Below are positions 5,354 to 6,413 of a DNA stretch of 6,413 bases, one piece after another; the stretch's first letter is position 1, and each line of letters begins with the position of its first letter. A program made the position numbers and the translations under genes. The notes beneath the pieces are model-generated. The model saw nothing but the letters and a program-made list of their open reading frames with translations. It did no database searches and was not told where the DNA came from. The DNA is from RGIG5299 sp045588575 (lineage in GTDB: Bacteria > Bacillota > Clostridia > Oscillospirales > RGIG5299): the NCBI GenBank assembly GCA_045588575.1, contig JAZNEJ010000009.1:1-6413 (forward strand). The letters are read 5' to 3'.

Positions 5354-5659
5354 ATGTCTGCTATCAACATCAATAAAAACAATTTTCAAAGTGAAGTATT
5401 AAATTCCGACAAGAAAGTTCTTCTGGACTTTTGGGCACCATGGTGCGGCCCCTGCCGAATGGTAGTACCGATTGTTGAGGAAATCGCTGATGAGCGCCCC
5501 GACATCAAGGTCGGAAAAATCAACGTGGATGAAGAGGTGGAGCTGGCGAGTCAGTTCGGCATTATGAGCATTCCTACTCTGGTGGTAATTGAAAAGGGTA
5601 AAATCGTAAATCAGGCAATGGGGGTAAGACCGAAGGAAGCAATCCTCGGTATGTTGTAA
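5354..5659 (+). CDS. Thioredoxin
   Basis: A 101-residue protein, close to the usual 105 or so of bacterial thioredoxin. It is a small cytoplasmic dithiol carrier that reduces protein disulfides and can also reduce persulfides and polysulfides. The active site WCGPC is at residues 30-34 (Cys31, Cys34), inside the typical VLLDFWAPWCGPCRM strand-helix; Asp25 is the conserved buried acid and Pro74 in SIPTL is the cis-proline facing the active site. The C-terminal helix is slightly short (ends ILGML). There is no signal peptide. It is the first gene of an operon: the rhodanese gene starts 12 bases after its stop, and that stop overlaps the next ribosome site. I leave the symbol blank because a genome may carry several thioredoxins, and this one is tied to sulfur genes and so may not be the housekeeping trxA. 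Confidence 0.95.
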   Translation: MSAININKNNFQSEVLNSDKKVLLDFWAPWCGPCRMVVPIVEEIADERPDIKVGKINVDEEVELASQFGIMSIPTLVVIEKGKIVNQAMGVRPKEAILGML

Positions 5660-5671
5660 GGAGATGTAAAA

Positions 5672-5992
5672 ATGGGACTTTTTGATTTTTTGAGACAACC
5701 CGATGTAAATCAGGGAGTAAATGATTATAAAAATACTACCGGTGCCGTACTGCTTGACGTGCGCACTCCGCAGGAATACGCCGAAGGGCACATTCCCGAA
5801 AGCAAAAACGTTCCGCTGCAAGCTCTTGACAATATAAGGAATATTGTGGATAATAAAGATATAGAGCTTTTTGTCTATTGCTATTCCGGCGCAAGAAGTC
5901 GTCAGGCTGCGGCGATGCTCGGACAGATGGGATATACTAAGGTTAATAACATCGGCGGTATATCTTCTTATCGCGGAAAGGTGGAACGGTAA
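5672..5992 (+). CDS. Single-domain rhodanese-like protein
   Basis: A 106-residue, single-domain rhodanese of the GlpE/PspE size class. Rhodaneses carry sulfane sulfur as a cysteine persulfide and pass it to cyanide, thiols or thioredoxin. The fold markers are VLLDVRTPQEYAEGHI (residues 26-41, the CH2A region) and the active-site loop CYSGARS (70-76), with Cys70 as the persulfide carrier and Arg75 in the loop. The end, GYTKVNNIGGISSYRG, matches the usual final rhodanese strand. No signal peptide, so it is cytoplasmic. AAGGAG (5658-5663) overlaps the thioredoxin stop, implying coupled translation, and the next gene begins 2 bases after its stop. The loop CxxGxRS supports sulfurtransferase rather than phosphatase activity. 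The physiological donor and acceptor are unknown; thioredoxin and the downstream flavoprotein are natural partners (inference). Confidence 0.94.
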   Translation: MGLFDFLRQPDVNQGVNDYKNTTGAVLLDVRTPQEYAEGHIPESKNVPLQALDNIRNIVDNKDIELFVYCYSGARSRQAAAMLGQMGYTKVNNIGGISSYRGKVER

Positions 5993-5994
5993 TT

Positions 5995-6413
5995 ATGAAA
6001 GTTGTGATTGTAGGCGGTGTGGCAGGCGGAGCAACTGCCGCCGCACGAATCCGAAGGCTCGACGAAAAGGCAGAAATCGTGGTTTTTGAGCGCTCGGGAT
6101 ACATCTCCTACGCCAACTGCGGACTGCCGTATTATATCGGGGATGTGATTACCGATGCCGAGGAGCTGACACTTCAGACTCCCGAAAGCTTTTACTCTCG
6201 CTTTCGTGTGGATATGAGGGTGCATCACGAGGTAACGGCAATTCATCCCGAAAAAAAGACGGTATCGGTCAAAAATTTGAAAACGGGGGAAGAATTTGAG
6301 GAAAACTACGATAAGCTCATCCTTTCTCCCGGAGCAAAGCCGACACAGCCTCGTTTTTCGGGGACGGAGCTTGACAAGGTGTTTACTCTCCGCACCGTAG
6401 AGGATACGCTTCG
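5995..6413 (+). CDS. CoA-disulfide reductase family FAD/NAD(P)-dependent oxidoreductase, N-terminal part
   Basis: The first 139 codons are present; the gene runs off the window. It opens with the FAD-binding dinucleotide fold MKVVIVGGVAGGATAAAR (GxxGG at 7-12) and has SYANCGLPYYIG at 38-49, where Cys42 matches the single redox cysteine of CoA-disulfide reductases, NADH oxidases and NADH peroxidases. LILSPGAKPTQP near residue 110-121 is the second FAD-contact strand. These enzymes use NAD(P)H to reduce CoA disulfide, CoA persulfide or polysulfide, or oxygen species. Many Clostridia members carry C-terminal rhodanese, TusA or DsrE domains (total 550-820 residues); whether this one does cannot be seen. 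The ribosome site AGGTGG (5979-5984) lies inside the end of the rhodanese gene, so the two are translationally linked. Local GC is about 51 percent, higher than lysS. Family is firm; exact substrate is not. Confidence 0.9.
   Translation, partial: MKVVIVGGVAGGATAAARIRRLDEKAEIVVFERSGYISYANCGLPYYIGDVITDAEELTLQTPESFYSRFRVDMRVHHEVTAIHPEKKTVSVKNLKTGEEFEENYDKLILSPGAKPTQPRFSGTELDKVFTLRTVEDTL

Noticed and set aside
5137..5382. An 81-codon minus-strand open frame across the intergenic region before the thioredoxin gene
   Set aside because: It would run through the thioredoxin gene start, promoter, operator and GC-rich terminator, and its product looks like a composition artefact with no family match I recognise.
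5968..6246. A 92-codon minus-strand open frame
   Set aside because: It is antisense to the strongly supported flavoprotein start and lacks a ribosome site or known motif.

Overview
The window looks like a chromosomal piece of a low-to-moderate GC member of the Firmicutes, most likely a gut-type Clostridia. The grounds are strong AGGAG-type ribosome sites, sigma-A-like promoters, a greA-lysS pair, a LipO-like solute-binding lipoprotein and AT-rich intergenic DNA. No rRNA, tRNA, CRISPR array, insertion sequence or phage gene was seen. The species assignment is inference only.

Layout. (1) Positions 1-1504, minus strand: a large sugar-type ABC transporter substrate-binding lipoprotein, cut at its C-terminus by the window edge. 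(2) 1505-1744: a divergent intergenic region with one sigma-A-like promoter pointing each way. (3) 1745-2827, plus strand: a cytoplasmic SGNH/GDSL hydrolase with an N-terminal GxDLY-like domain and a GTG start. (4) 2828-3000: AT-rich DNA with helically phased A-tracts leading into a full-consensus promoter. (5) 3001-5030: greA, then a strong intrinsic terminator, then lysS (class II lysyl-tRNA synthetase). (6) 5031-5353: an intergenic region with a GC-rich terminator and an operator-like palindrome at a promoter. (7) 5354-6413: a tightly packed operon of thioredoxin, single-domain rhodanese and the N-terminal part of a CoA-disulfide-reductase-family flavoprotein that runs off the window.

How the genes work together. 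The lipoprotein and the SGNH esterase share a divergent control region and may both serve carbohydrate capture and de-esterification (inference). greA and lysS are housekeeping genes for transcript cleavage and tRNA charging; the terminator between them suggests lysS receives only part of the greA transcription. The last three genes form a coherent thiol/sulfane-sulfur redox unit.

The most interesting signal is regulatory. A perfect TGTGAT-N3-ATCACA palindrome is centred about 41 bases before the predicted start of the thioredoxin operon transcript. That promoter has an extended -10 but no recognisable -35, which is the classic layout of a promoter activated by a Crp/Fnr-type regulator. I found no convincing undescribed multi-gene system; the protein families are all recognisable.
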